From Fasciola hepatica (lineage: Eukaryota; Platyhelminthes; Trematoda; Plagiorchiida; Fasciolidae), in assembly GCA_948099385.1 (NCBI GenBank), contig CANUEZ040000156.1, positions 9,608,501 to 9,672,500 on the forward strand: a stretch of 64,000 nucleotides of DNA, read 5' to 3'. Shown here piece after piece: positions 35,449 to 47,905 of the stretch. The notes beneath the pieces are model-generated. The model did no database searches. It was not told the origin of the DNA and saw only the letters and a program-made list of their open reading frames with translations. How positions within the stretch are numbered: position 1 is the stretch's first letter; the number at the start of each line of letters is the position of its first letter. The translations under genes and the position numbers were made by a program.

Positions 35449-35690
35449 CCAGTACTATGTGAGAAGCTTCAATATTCGACGGGTTACGAATGGCTGGATT
35501 TTGAAATGACTTTCAGAACTCCCAGCATCGGTGAACGCTTTCAGCCTTAATTCATTAACAAGAAAACCGATGATCGCTTTCGATAAGCATTCAATTGTTG
35601 CTGCAGTAGTGACGGACGAAAGTAGTGTATTTACTGTGGGTGCTGAGTATTCAGAATCTTCGGTTGATCGGCGAACTTAACAATATCTTT
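35449..35690. other. no gene recognised
   Basis: Short spacer between the solo LTR and the next LINE fragment. Confidence 0.3.
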
Positions 35691-36960
35691 TTCCGCACAA
35701 GTGGCACAGTGACTGCGCCAGCCGGAGAGGTATAAACCTAATCCCTATAGCATCTAAGCTGCTTGCGTCTACCATTCTTCGCAGTTTGTGCAACACGCGT
35801 GATGAGATAACCCGCGAATAGCCTGTTTCGTACCGGTCGAAAATGTATCGATCAAATCTTCACCCTCCGACAGTTTTCAAAGCACCGTTACATATTCCGG
35901 AGACCGACGATCGTTGTGTTTCTAGATATTCGCGCGGCCTTCGACTCTGCGGATGGGATCGCACTATGGAATTGTTTGCTGAGATGTGTGTCGGTCCTCA
36001 ACGCGTTATGTCGTCATACCTCAGGTCGGCCTAGGGTTTATGGTCAGCTTTCGCCACTGCTGTTATCAGTGGAGTACGACAAGGCTGCCCAATATCCCCG
36101 TTCCTTTTCAACTTTGCTATGGATGATGTTCTACAAAACGCTTTGTCTAGCCTTCCAAACACTCGGGTTGGACTCCTCCCAGGGAACAGAGTTTTTGAAT
36201 CAGTACGCCGATGATATCGTCTTTCCGTGCGACTATGCACTCATTGGATCGCTTGGCAGTTGGAGTGTCCTGATATGGTCTGTGCGATGCGCATTCACCC
36301 TTTGTGATGATCAGAGGCGGTCAATGGCTTTCAGTACCTCGTGAGCTTGGTCACAACTGATAGAGATGTTGGGAGGAGAGAATCAAATCACGGATTATGG
36401 GAACCAAAGCAGCTTTCGCGAACCTGTGCCATCTGTGGCGCCGCCATGACATCCGGGAAGGGTGTACAGTGCCAAAGTTCGCAGTGTTGTTCTTTACGGT
36501 TGCGAGACCGGCGTTGAGGATGCTCGGTCACTCCCTGTATTCGACCACTGAGGTTTCCGAAGTATTGCGCGTTTCTGATGGAAACATCGGGTAAGCAATG
36601 ACCGGGTGCGTCGTCGTATGCTGGGTGCAAATAGTCGCCATCTGACCGAGATAGTCGCGCTACACCACCTCCGGTGGCTCAGGCTTGCTTTGCGTACACC
36701 TGCCTCGTTTACCTTCTGGTGCTGTTTTTGCACTTACTGGGCATGACTGGGAGAAGCGGATTGGCGGTCGGATTATTGACTTGGCTCTGGGGTGTAGCGA
36801 AGTTGACTTCGGTTGGTGCTTACTGCCTTCGTGGTTTAGGCTCAAGAAACGGGGATTCCCGTTGGTTCGAGACGCTGAAAGATGTGGTTCGGAACGAATT
36901 CCAGTGGTATGAATGCTGTATCTCAAAATTTGCAAATAGCCTCCCGTTCTGAGCAAGTGT
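35691..36960 (+). pseudogene. LINE RT fragment
   Basis: Shifting frames read NLIPIASKLLASTILRSLC (about 35738), VFLDIRAAFDSADGIALWNC (35913), SGVRQGCPISPFLFNFAMDD (about 36070) and LNQYADDIVFPCDYA (36197), then LCHLWRRHDIREG (36426). The C-terminal block HDWEKRIGGRIIDLALGC follows near 36741, and a final block reads ETLKDVVRNEFQWYECC. It is of the same general family as the copy at 29-32 kb but lacks the endonuclease. Many stops and indels; dead copy. Confidence 0.85.
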
Positions 36961-39170
36961 ACCTAGGGCGCAATTCCAGCTACAACAGGAGCATGTACGT
37001 TTGGTGGACGCTACAGTATTTTCTTTGTCCAGCGAAGTGTCAGGACTGCTGTGGGAGTTAACCAGTAGCGGAAGCATATAGACCGGAGACAGATGTCGAG
37101 TGATATGAACGGGCTTGCTTTCCCGCCTATTTATTTACGGGTTAGAAGTCGAAGGTTTTGTGCTCCAGAAGCCGTTGACGAATGGGGCTAGGTAGCATTC
37201 CGGTGGTAAAGACGTCCCGCACGGCGTTATCTAGGTGTTCTTCGGCATCTAGGGATTTAGAATTGCAGTCCTTGGTCAATAGCTTAATTGTCTGTAGGCA
37301 ATTATCTTAGCTCTTCCGAATCTCTTACTTGCAACTCGCAGTAATAGCAAACGAACCCTTCATTTTTATGTACTGTGTATATAGACTGAGGTGTTGTCAC
37401 GGCTGTCATAATCAAAGCAGTCTGGTGTGAATTTGTACTCTGATGGGAAGATAATAGATCACAGTTTTCAATTTATCTGGATTGTATGGAGTAATCGAAT
37501 CAATGAATGTACTTATCCAGTGTCTCCAAGCCTCTGCCGCGTTTAGGAATTTGGACCGACCAGTTCGAAAAAACGGTTCATTTTATTTTCAGATTGTAGT
37601 ACTGGCAGATGGACGTCCACATATTCAACGGACACGATAGCGAGAGTAAGAAGGAATTACTATACGAGTTAGGCTTTATTCATCTGGAAATGTACACGCT
37701 GAAGCGTGAAAAATAATGTTAGGTAATTCATCAATTTTAAACATTTTGAAAGCAGAGTTTATGAGCCGGGAATGTTCATAACAGTGCTGTCTTATCAACA
37801 GAATTCGAGGCGAATTTCCAGAAACAAAGATTGTCAACTTTTGGGTAATTTGGCGATGCCAAAGTCGCGGTCGTAGATACAAAAGTGGTCCAAGATCAAT
37901 TCGGAACTTTGCAGACTCCGCAGCTATGCTCCTTATGCGAATAATGCAGCCGGATGGGGCATCATCGACCCTAACAGCTTGAGCGCTATTAACATTAGAC
38001 CCATACTTTGATGGTTAATGCTGTCATTGCCCTAGTTTTTCAAGATAAGAAAGACAGTTGACTCTGTTCGCTAGGGGATCAACCGTTTCATATTCCAGAT
38101 TTTGAAGAACGGGAACTGAAAGCTTCAAATGTTTTCATTTGCTCACTTTCAAACAAGACTGCAGGAAAACCATTGACACAGGCAGTCCCTAGGTTAGTGT
38201 TTTATAGTTTTCCTCTGGATCATTCAGTTGTTGCATACCACTAGTTTTGCGTCAGAAAAGTGACTGGATGACAAACTCACACGCATGGAGGTGCCCTTCC
38301 CAATTTTTAGACACCACCACTGATTGCAAAGAGTCCCATTGACATTGCAGGCCGTTCCGCTAGCTCATAGCTTTCTTAGCTTTTCTTGCTAGCTCTCAAG
38401 AATGTCAGGGGATCAGTTTATTGAAACGATTAACCAGTACTGCAAACTTACTATGATAGACAACACAACCTTGGGCCTAGGTGCATCCCTATGTGTTCCA
38501 ATTGCTTCGTCGGTTGAATGAAGTGGCTGACCATTCAAATCAAACTTGTCCTAAGTAATTTTTTCATCGTATGAGACACAAAGATAGGAGATTGTAGACT
38601 TCACAGTACGATGGACGATGTTGAGCGACCTTAATCTTGGTGCTTAAAGTTCTGAACTGTATTGAGCGTCAGACTGCGAAATCGCCCAACGGTAGAGTCA
38701 TGGTGTAGGTTGGTTCCAGATCCACACAAGTGAAATAATAAACCAGTTTTGTACGTTACTCAAGCGTGTGCAAATCATTTATAAATAGACTTACTTAAGG
38801 CAGACTTGTAACGATATCTTCCAAAAGTGAGTCGGAAGCGTTTATTAACAAACTGCATCCAGCTGTTGCAACTGAGAACTTCATTTGATAAACCAGGGAA
38901 AGATGCTGGAGAAGCTTTGTGGTTGCGTATTTTCATCAGTCTACTATCACATTGCCATGATCGTAGAATAGAAGTATCTCGGTTTCGGCTCTCTGCTTAT
39001 AGTTCTTGAGAAGCGTCAGCTATGGGTAATTATGCCCTCAAATTTCCCGTAAGGTTTTTTCTACGATTTTTAAACTAAGATTGTGCTTTCGTATTCCGAT
39101 ATGAACTAAGTTTCCAGAATTGAACCTCAGCGTTTGGATTTCAGCGGCAGCTTTTCATTTGGTCTTTCAG
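36961..39170. other. no gene recognised; should contain or follow upstream FXR exon(s)
   Basis: The first FXR exon found (39171) starts in the middle of the Tudor region in phase 2, so at least one upstream exon must exist. I looked in this stretch for a short exon with a phase-2 donor encoding the first Tudor repeat and could not identify one with confidence. Confidence 0.4.
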
Positions 39171-39489
39171 ACAGACACCCGTTAGGGTATCTCTGGCGGA
39201 TTTACAGCTCGCACCTTCGGCCTTTGATGTGCCGAAAGAAGTTCCTCCGGTTGACTCCAGTGAAAGTAATCTACCACCAAGAAATTCCTCCGAAGTTCCA
39301 ACTTTTTCTCCACGAGACATCGCAGAAATCTGGCTGAGTCATGAAACCACCACTCGTAAACTACACTCAGTCAGTTCTGATGAACCAGCAAACAAAACTG
39401 AGGAACAGAATCGCACGCAACCCCAGTCCTCCGGAGCTTGGTGGCCCGGTCGTGTACTGAACGTCCAAGGTGGTTTTGCTCATGTCGAA
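39171..39489 (+). CDS. FXR exon: Tudor/Agenet region
   Basis: The acceptor is 'ggtctttcag' (ending 39170) and the donor GTGAGT is at 39490. The exon enters in phase 2 and leaves in phase 0. TPVRVSLADLQLAP matches the human segment between the two Tudor repeats (QIPFHDVRFPPP). WWPGRVLNVQGGFAHVE matches the core of Tudor 2 (WWLAKVRMIKGEFYVIE). Between them is a serine-rich stretch of roughly 60 residues, longer than in the human protein, which I infer is a lineage-specific loop. The same frame reads into the intron and stops at 39499-39501, as expected if splicing occurs at 39490. Confidence 0.88.
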
Positions 39490-39684
39490 GTGAGTTCGTA
39501 ATGCGTCGTCTGGATGACGTTTTTGTACTAACCGGACTACTTGCAACTCATTCTACCAGTGATTCCCCCATTTGATCATGTCGGGGTTTACAGCTTTTTG
39601 TGTCCTCGAACTACGGCTAATTACGAAAACGTGATATATCATTAGTTGGTTCTCTGCACGGTTCGCTCACGATTTACTGTCCGT

Positions 39685-39945
39685 GGTGGTCGAGTGGCAT
39701 TGAGCGTTTGTTTTACCACCTTGGGGGTCGGAAGTTCGAATCCCTGTAGTTTCCGGCCATTTAGATGTTAGACAGTAATCCCCACTGTCGTCCGGATCTT
39801 TACCACACGTGACCTAGTGAGACCTTATGTGGTTATCCAGGTTTCAGGGTTTGGTGGCCGGTTATCCCTAATAGTGCGGTGGGTCTTTGTGGCTACGGAG
39901 TGTACCCTTTCCACTGCACTCATGCGCAAGCATGTAGTAAAAAAC
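39685..39945 (+). repeat. SINE copy 5 (full length, FXR intron 1)
   Basis: The head 'gtggtcgagtggcattgagcg' matches an A box of the serine/leucine tRNA type, and 'ggaagttcgaatccctg' is a good B box. The body follows: 'cactgtcgtccggatctttaccacacgtgacct', 'ggttatccctaatagtgcggtgggtctttgtggctacgg' and 'cactcatgcgcaagcatgtagta'. This is the best copy for defining the family consensus. Confidence 0.85.
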
Positions 39946-40019
39946 GTTCTCTTTTCCAGGCAGCTGCAATTCTACACAAAGGTCGATAATTGTATGGAGT
40001 ATTTTTGCGTTTACAAAAG

Positions 40020-40565
40020 GCTCATTTGATTATTGTCAGCCTCAGTCATCTGTGGCGTCGATGTGACAGTCGTTCATCTGTCAAGGTTCGAGTGTACGCT
40101 GCAGCAGTTAGACTGTTTACGGTTCCTAAACGTTCATCGAGGATGGAGGATACACGCATTATTGGTATTTAAGTACAGGTGTCTTCGTAGAATTGCTGAG
40201 AATCAGGTGAGGTTATGCTCAGAGAATTAGACAAAACAAAATGAAATACCAAAGCTCACAAGGCTAAGGTAGTTGAGGTATGCGTTGCGCATCTTCCTGT
40301 ATGGCATTCCTCGGCGCTCAGTGTTCACTAAGGGGCATGTTGGATGGGGGCCAAGGTATTCCACCATTCGGTGGTTAGATGAGGATCTGGCTAGTTGTCT
40401 CGATCAGTAGCGCTCTTACGCTCACAAGCTTTCTTTATCGATCTGGTACTACTGTTTGTAATTCTGTTCTTACTCTAGTTTTTTTCGCTACTTTCCGCAG
40501 ATAGAAACCAGCGTCACCGAAGCCAGCGCATGATTAATGGTTGTTCGAACTGAACTTAGAACAAA
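40020..40565 (+). pseudogene. LINE 3' fragment (FXR intron 1)
   Basis: Frames read LSHLWRRCDSRSSVK, then FKYRCLRRIAENQVR, the block before the C-terminal end of the 29-32 kb LINE family. Degenerate sequence follows, then the 3' untranslated tail ('gcgctcttacgctcac' to 'ggttgttcgaactgaact') shared with 27390-27545. It ends about 150 bp before the next FXR exon. Confidence 0.75.
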
Positions 40566-40716
40566 TTGCAGACATTAGGCAGTGATAATCTCGAAGCTAA
40601 TTGCGTGCACGGAACAAACCACGAAGCCTATTTCGCAAAGTCTTTACTGATTTAATTATTTAGTGTTTTCTGTTTTTGGCACTAGTCATGCACCACGCTC
40701 TGTTCTTTCTCTTCAG

Positions 40717-41003
40717 GTGGCTGCACCTCTAGCAGATACCTCTGACGATGATTCGGTTGCTCAAGCGGTGCCTCATTTGGTTCGGATGGGATCTTCCATA
40801 TTGCCTTATCGTTCTACTTTGGTGAAATTGGATGAAGTTCGTGTTCCATGGCACGGTAGACCTGTCGTTCCGACCACAGAGACCAGTCGTCCAACCGCAC
40901 CCGCAACCGCGAAGGAGAATACTATTTCTGAGTCTTTGACTTTACTTTCAACGGGTGTTTTACATCGGCACACCATTTGCATTCCAGTGTATTTGGCTCG
41001 GTT
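40717..41003 (+). CDS. FXR exon: end of Tudor 2 and linker
   Basis: The acceptor 'tttctcttcag' ends at 40716 and the donor GTAAGT starts at 41004; phase 0 in, phase 2 out. The first residues VAAPLADT continue HVE of the previous exon, matching IEYAACDAT of human FMR1. STLVKLDEVRVPW corresponds to the NEIVTIERLRSVN strand, and VLHRHTICIPVYLARL to TFHKIKLDVPEDLRQ. A threonine/proline-rich insertion (TTETSRPTAPATAKENT) sits between them. Confidence 0.87.
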
Positions 41004-41067
41004 GTAAGTAAACCATCTTTTGTTGTCAACCGTTTGATCTTTCTGACACTGACGTGGTTTTTTAATA

Positions 41068-41215
41068 CATGCTTGCACATCAGTGCAACAATAAGGGCCC
41101 AGTGCACTATAAGGGATAACCGGCTACCAGTTCTCGAGACCTATAGTGGATAATTACATAAAGTCCCAGTAGATCAGGTGTGGTAACCAGTCGGACGATC
41201 ATGGGGTTGTTTTGG
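41068..41215 (-). repeat. SINE copy 6 (partial, FXR intron 2)
   Basis: On the plus strand the segments 'catgcttgcacatcagtgcaac', 'ataaccggctaccag' and 'aggtgtggtaaccagtcgg' match the reverse complement of the SINE body. The head is missing. Confidence 0.65.
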
Positions 41216-41915
41216 TCATGATAACATTCGTCTAGCATCTTCGTCCTGGTTTTTGTTTTTTTGACACCAGCTAGATTTTTAGTGAAATTTCTTGTTATTC
41301 AGTAATGCAACGCAGTCGAAATCGTTGGTAGGTTGTCGATGTTTTGGTCGCCAGGGGCAACTTTTTTCAAAACTTATCCTACAAGCAATTGAGAGCTAGA
41401 TTTCTGTTTTTCACCATCTATATTTTGATGTTTTTACGATGGGGAAAATACAGCTTGAGCTATATAAGTCATTCTGAGGCGCACATAAATCTGGCTTCTT
41501 GCCATCCCTATTGTCTTATCTGATGAGTCGTTTTTATAGATTCACGCTCTTAAAGCTGTTTGTTGAGGCTTTGATCAGACTTTTAACAGTTGTGCTTGTT
41601 ATTACCCACTGGCACACATCCCACAAGCGCTTTACTCCTGACGGATTTGCCAAATAGTCTAAAAGTATGGGTGATCATTATATTCATTCACTCGAAAAAG
41701 AGATCAGTTTCACTGAAGAAAATAGATAACACGATAAACCACTGTGGGAGATATTTCGCCGATGGCAGTTGCCATACAGTAGTCCTTCCGTCAAAAACAC
41801 TAATCGTGGTCGCTCGGATTGTTTCTGGATTAAAATTTTTATTCAGAAAGGAAGATGGTGAGAAAGAAGTAATCACATGTGTAGTATTTAAAAAAAATGG
41901 TGTTTGCTAGTTTTT
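41216..41915. other. no gene recognised (FXR intron 2)
   Basis: A plus-strand frame at 41590-41910 is open for 106 codons but has no recognisable motif and AT-rich composition; I treat it as chance. Confidence 0.35.
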
Positions 41916-41919
41916 CTAG

Positions 41920-42098
41920 TGCATGCTTGTGCCTGAGTGCAGTGGAAAGGGTATGCATCCCATAACTATCAAGATCCACTGTACTATCATAGAAAGCCGG
42001 CAACCAGACCCTGAGTTAGGAGTAGATAACCACAACGTCTCAATAGTTCAGGTGTGATAACGATCCGAAAGATCGTGGATTACTGTCTACCACCAAAA
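41920..42098 (-). repeat. SINE copy 7 (partial, FXR intron 2)
   Basis: The segments 'catgcttgtgcctgagtgcagtgg', 'gccggcaaccagaccctgag' and 'tcaggtgtgataacgatcc' match the reverse complement of the SINE body. The tRNA-like head is absent. Confidence 0.75.
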
Positions 42099-42769
42099 TA
42101 TACACATTTTTCGTCTTTCAGCCATTCTGCGAAGTATATTCGGTCAAGAGGGCATTTCAAATCCAGCATTCTCATCTTTTGTACTAAAGCGTTCTTGTGC
42201 GATCGAAGGAAAAACGTCTGCACTGTAACTGATTTCTACGATAGTTGGTTAATGTCGTATTGCCTTTTTCCTTTCGAAAACCTGGATATAATAGCCGTTG
42301 AGAAAGTGCATCGTCTCAAGTGGAGCTACACCATGTTCATTTACAGATAAGATTTTGCAGAGAGAATGTTATAAGCGTATCTTGAATATAATTCCGAATG
42401 CGCATTACAATCGTCCAGCTATAGAAGAGCTCTTCGATCCTTGGCCGCTGGTGCATTGTTTCAGCTACTTAGCCACATATCGAATCTGCTCACCATTCAA
42501 AGCACTATGGTTGTTCTCGTAGTTATCTTCAAAATGCGGTCGATTTTCGAAACACGAATGACCGAGGGTTTTAATTTTTCATCGGATGCACCGTAACGTT
42601 ATCGTCAGGCAATCAACGAATCCTTTGTTCGTCACGGTGAGTTGTTTAGGCCATGTTGAAAACAACGCACTGTGGATTGTCTTAAGTTTTCTGCCCATGA
42701 GAACCTCTGTTAAAGGAAATGCTTGAGGAGTTGTGCGGTTCACGAACAGGAATTGTTGCAGGATTTCAT

Positions 42770-45700
42770 CTGATGTTCCCTCCCCGCTATTTGCGCGGTG
42801 CTCTCTTGAATGTGTCTACTGTGCGTTCAGCCTGACCACTGGATTGTGGGTGGTATTGATACGAGAACGTATGTTCAATGTTGTTTCGTTGGCGATAATC
42901 GTGGAACACAGCTGACGTAAACTGCGAGCCCTTGTCGGACAGTTTGGCCAAGTAAGCCATGCCGTGCGAAAATCCTTCTTCGTGCTGTGATCGTGCCGTA
43001 TGAGGTTGCCGGGTTCACGGAGATGATTTCGGGTCATTTCGATAGTGCATCGACGATCGTGTTGTGGATTCCGGCAAAATCGGTATGGAGTCTCGCCCAT
43101 GGTCGCTTTGTCGCTGGCCGTGGTACCGACGGTTGGTGTTGAGAGCATCTCGGATGCCTGTTGACATCTGGAACACTGGCGCACTACACTTTGGATATCT
43201 TCATCCATACCGAGACAATAGGTGTAACTTCGTCTGATGACTTTCATTCCCATACTCCTGAGATGGCTGGTATGGAATGGTCATAGCACAACCGATCGGA
43301 GGGATGATGACACTACTCTAAGCGATGATATAAAACAAGGGTTGACTGCTGAGAGTGTCGTGCCGGCCGTAGAGTTTTAACGGTTCGTCAGTGTTGTGTG
43401 AGATCATCGAGTTTGAGCAAACTTGATAGCTTGTTGTAGCATTGATTATCATCGAAAGTGATTGGAGTTGCCCGGATGGAGTCGCTTAGTTCGGTCGATG
43501 CAGTTTCGACGGAGATTGCGGCAATGACGGCTTCTTCACCCTCCCGATGAGGCGAGATAGTTCGTCCACCTGTGAGAAATCAGTTCTTTTGTAATAATCG
43601 ACTTCAAAGTCCTACCCGAGTAAGATCGTGGCCATCTATGGAATCGAATAAATACAATGTCGAAAATTGACTGTAACAATTTGTGGCTCGTCAGTAGTGT
43701 AAGATGTCCACCATGAACAAATTTGTAGAACTTGAAGATAACTACGGTCATTAGGACTTTTTTCTCAATATGCCTGTAGTTTTTCTCTGCCGACGATAGG
43801 TTGAAAAGTGTATGGGTGATTGTTTTCTCTGACCCATCCGGGAACACGTGAGATTACTGCCCCGACTCCATAGGTTGATGCACCAGCGGCAAGGATGACT
43901 AGTAGCTTCGGTCTGTGATGCGTGAGCAGTAGATTTGACGTTAGCGTTCGTTTTAAGCGATCGAACGGTGCTTTGCAGTGCTCTGACCAATGCTATAGTT
44001 GGTCTTTTTGACGCTGCCGGTTGAGCGGCGCACGTACTACTTCTAGTGCCGGTTGAAATACACTGTAGCAGCTGATTAGTCTCACGAATGGACGAGGGGA
44101 CGTGACTTTTTTTTGGTTTTGGCATTTATTATGCTGCCCGAACGTCTTCTGGATCCCGATAGCGACGGTTTGCGTCGAATACGAAACTCAGGTATTTGTT
44201 TGAGTTGAGGTAGAATTTGACACTTTTGTGGTCTCAGACGTAACCTGGGTGATTGGATTCGTCCCAGTTCCTTCAGCCGAAGTTGGAGTCCCTCCGTTGA
44301 CTCAATAACAATCATGTCATCCGGGTAGGCAGTGGTTCTGAATGAACCAGCGATCATTGTATGTATTACACGTTGGGAAATCGCGGGGATGGTTTTTATT
44401 CCAAACGGTCGGCGTGAGAATTGGTATAACCCACGATGAGTGGTAATTGCTAACAAATATCGGGATTCTGGCGCAACTTCTATCTAAAAATATGCTTCGG
44501 CTAGGTCGAGTCTTGCGAAGCAAGTACTGCCGTTGGGAGCTGTGAATATGTCTTCTAATAGCGGTAGTGGGTAGCAATCGGGTTCTAGTGCCGCATTAAG
44601 CCCCGTTCAAAAATCGGCACAGTCTGAGTACCTGTTGGGTTTCTTCACATCACTCGGAGAATGACAGGAGTATGGATCCCCATGTCTTCAAGATGTCCAA
44701 GCTCCCGAACGACGAGCGGTTAAAGTGCATACGGCACGGAACGCTTCGGTATGAATACTGGTCGGCTGTTTTTTTCAGTTTCAATGTGGCTTGAGTTTGA
44801 GTACAGCGGGTAATTTGTTCCTCCTTAACCGGGAGACGGTTGGCGAGTGGTAACTTTTCGGACAGTGTACCCGACGACAAAATGCGCTAATGGGAGATCA
44901 AGGATACCGAGTTCATCGAGTCAGTCGGATCCGGATAGGTTCATGTCAGCTGGACTGATGTACCATGTTGTGTTGATTGATTTTCCTCGCAGGATTACGG
45001 AGCGATAGAGCTGGCCGGATGGCTCAAGTGAGCTACCACAAGCACTAGTTGCAGTCACTGAAGTTAGTTGTATGTCCGGACGACCAACAGCGTTCCAAGT
45101 TTTCTGTGAGATAATTAGGATATCCGACACTGTGTTCAACTGTAGACAATCCGGGTGGTGATTAATGTGGAAGTCTACCAATTTTTGTCGCTCCGCAACG
45201 TTCATTCGAAAGGTTGTCAACAGTCCTCATGAGTAAACAGACGAGTGGTCGCCATTGTGTTTGGGTTTGTACGTGGATACCGGCATCTTTCGAGTCAAAC
45301 TTCTTGGCTGACAGTATCCATCTTTATGTTCAAGGGCGTAGCAACGCGCTCACCGGCGGCGTTTTGAATGGGCAGTAACGATGAAAGTGCCAAGCATTAC
45401 AATGACGGCATGGAGAGGACGGTTTGTTCGGGCTTGGCTTGCAAGAATCGGCTGAAAATTGTACGTGTCGTGAGCTTGTTCACTGCATTGGACGAGCAGT
45501 CAAACTGTTGAGTCATTACAGAGTCATGTTTCAGACTAGTTAAACGTTCACATTCATCAGCCGATTGTTGTAGAGTTGTGTTGGGCTGGTGAACAATTTT
45601 TGTCAGCAATCCGGTGCGTAGGTCTGACTTAGTGGGTAATCATAGACCGCAAATGAAAATCATGCACCGGAACTGATCCCCAAACAATGACCCCGATTTG

Positions 45701-46170
45701 AACCGGCTGCGTTCGTCGTTTACGATACAGGCGGTTGTCACAAGGCCGTACGCGTCTCGCTTGATCAATTTAAGGCGTTGTTATCGCGCTTTAAAGGATG
45801 AGAAATTTTCCCCAAAAATTCTCGTAAGCAATGCTGTAGTGCCGTCAAATGAATAGTCACAGGGGGTTCTGGACAGAATGTAATTGGCGTGTTCTGTGGG
45901 TTACAACTTCCGCAGTAAGGCGGGCTTTTATTCCATAATCTTCGTTGACGAGTTCCTCGGTGAAGATATTCTCATAGCGTTTGAACCAGGATTTGAATGC
46001 ATCACCAAACTGGCAGTCATGACTGAACTCTGTCGTGGTCCGCAGTACAATGTCCGGATCTTATGTGATTGGAGTTGGGCCAGCGTTCATCAGTCGGCTG
46101 TCAAAAACCCCGTGAGTTTGAGTTGAAACTAGCATCTTCTTCAGGTCCAGATCGATAGATGCCATTGTTC
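42770..46170 (-). pseudogene. decayed Ty3/Gypsy element, Gag to integrase, antisense in FXR intron 2
   Basis: On the minus strand, right to left and in many frames, Gag pieces come first (LIKRDAYGLVTTACI near 45750, LTKIVHQPNTTLQQSADECE at 45607). A protease region follows at 44921-45220. The reverse transcriptase has CFARLDLAEAYFQIEV-like sequence near 44500, THRGLYQFSRRPFGIKTIPA (44446) and AYPDDMIVIESTEG, where Y-P-D-D is the active-site block. RNase H is FPDGSEKTITHTLFNLSSAE (43845). The integrase zinc region is MDEDIQSVVRQCSRCQQASE (43205). All domains are broken by stops and indels. The THRGLYQF..PFG pattern suggests a lineage other than CsRn1, perhaps mag-like. No LTR pair was found. 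Confidence 0.85.
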
Positions 46171-47905
46171 ACAAAACCTCGTCGCTAGTAATGTTGTGTT
46201 GCCAGATCACACAAAATTATCACACTGAAGTTTCGACCCAGCGAGACTGGATAGCACAGATTAGGATTGACAATGCTCTGCCACGCAGACGAGGCCCAAA
46301 CGCACGGCGTTGAATACACAAGACATCTGCGTCATTGCATGAGTAATATGCACTCGATCACTAATGCCACACGAAAGTATTCCGTTAGGTCTCCGTAAAC
46401 CCGTACTGGCACAGCAGCATGACTCGCCAACAAACACGAACTCGAGTATACAGCGCACAGTTTTATAAGGCTATCCCACCCGCTAGCTAAAGCAAGAAGA
46501 CAAACACCAACACGTTTAAACGTCCATTGTCGACCAACGATACAAGTCGAAAAATACTCTCGACTCTATCGTCTATATACCGTTTGCAGATGGCCTTGTA
46601 AAAATGTGTATTTGTATCATAGATCAGAAAAGTACAATGGTGAAACGGTAAAACGGTACGGAGAGCGTAAATTAAAATTCAACAAAGGTGGTGAATTTTT
46701 CAGGTCTTGGGAAAATCGAGGATATTGGATTACTCTATAGTTCAACGTTTTTGAGCAAAAATAATTTCCTCACTGAAACCATCGACATAACATCATGAGG
46801 GGAAAATGGTGATTCCTCACAACATTTTCTCACCTTGCTTTAATGCGACTGTTTCAAAGGATGGACGGGTTGCGCCTGACCAAAAACGGTTGTCAGAGGC
46901 CTGATCCATTGTGTACTGTAGCGGCAAAATCCATGAAGAATTTTGGAAGTAGTGTACAAAGTGGCGCCCCTGCGTCAAGGCTTCCATTTGGGATGCTCCA
47001 AAATCATGTTTCATGTTGCGTAACTGGACATTGCGGAGCGCGATCTCAAAGTTGATCGAAACTTTATATAAAATAGCTTACTATCACTGTTATTACTGGT
47101 TACCTCATGGGTGTCTAGGTCACTTTGACATACGAACAGTATAGAGGTTTAAGCGTGAGACAGAAACTCTCCCACGCCCAATCCACTGAAGTATGTATAA
47201 TCGTTGCTGATTGACCCAGATAGGATTCTCTCAATATTACTTGAAGTCACCAAACTGAGTGACTCAGTGATTCTGATTGATATCATATCCCGTAGACAAA
47301 GGTGCATAAGCAATCTACCCGGGGTGATCTTATTGCGGTTGAAATCCCAATGAGTGTTTTGGTTTGGTTCTGGGGGGTTATTGCTCGGTGGGAGGTTTTT
47401 TACATGTCAGCTTGTATATTGGAAGTGTTAGAGAACGTTTATTACCGCCTTGGAGGGGATCACTGTACCAACTGATCCGCATCGCAGGGAACTAACAAGG
47501 CAGAGAACCTCAACCAGTTCACTAAGGGTTTGCATTTCATCAACCTCAATCAGTGGACGGAGTTGCCTGGAACGTGCAGCTGACATAGATGTAGTATTCG
47601 AGAAAGAGAAAAATGTAGTTGTCTGTCATCAAGACATCCTCAGCATAGCATATTGTGCAACTCTTGGATATTCCCCGTTGACGCTTTATTCAGTATGCTT
47701 GTGTGCAAAGAATTGTGTTAGCCTGTTTTAAATTTACGCGGTTGACGTGTCTATTGGATTCTTTTCGACCAGCTGCTATTGTTACATTGACCATTAGGAG
47801 TTTCATGTTGTAATCAAAATGCAAGATTATCAATAACCCATTCGTCTCTGTTTCACCCGTAAGCCTCAGGACGTTTAAATGTGAACACCGCTCCTCTTAT
47901 CTTAG
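46171..47905. other. no gene recognised (rest of FXR intron 2)
   Basis: The first few hundred bp may hold the 5' leader or LTR of the antisense Gypsy relic, but no matching second LTR was seen. The remainder shows only short frames. Confidence 0.35.

Noticed and set aside
39685..39760. tRNA gene on the plus strand
   Set aside because: A- and B-box motifs are present, but no proper cloverleaf or acceptor stem closes. The same unit with a shared body recurs eight times, so it is a SINE head.
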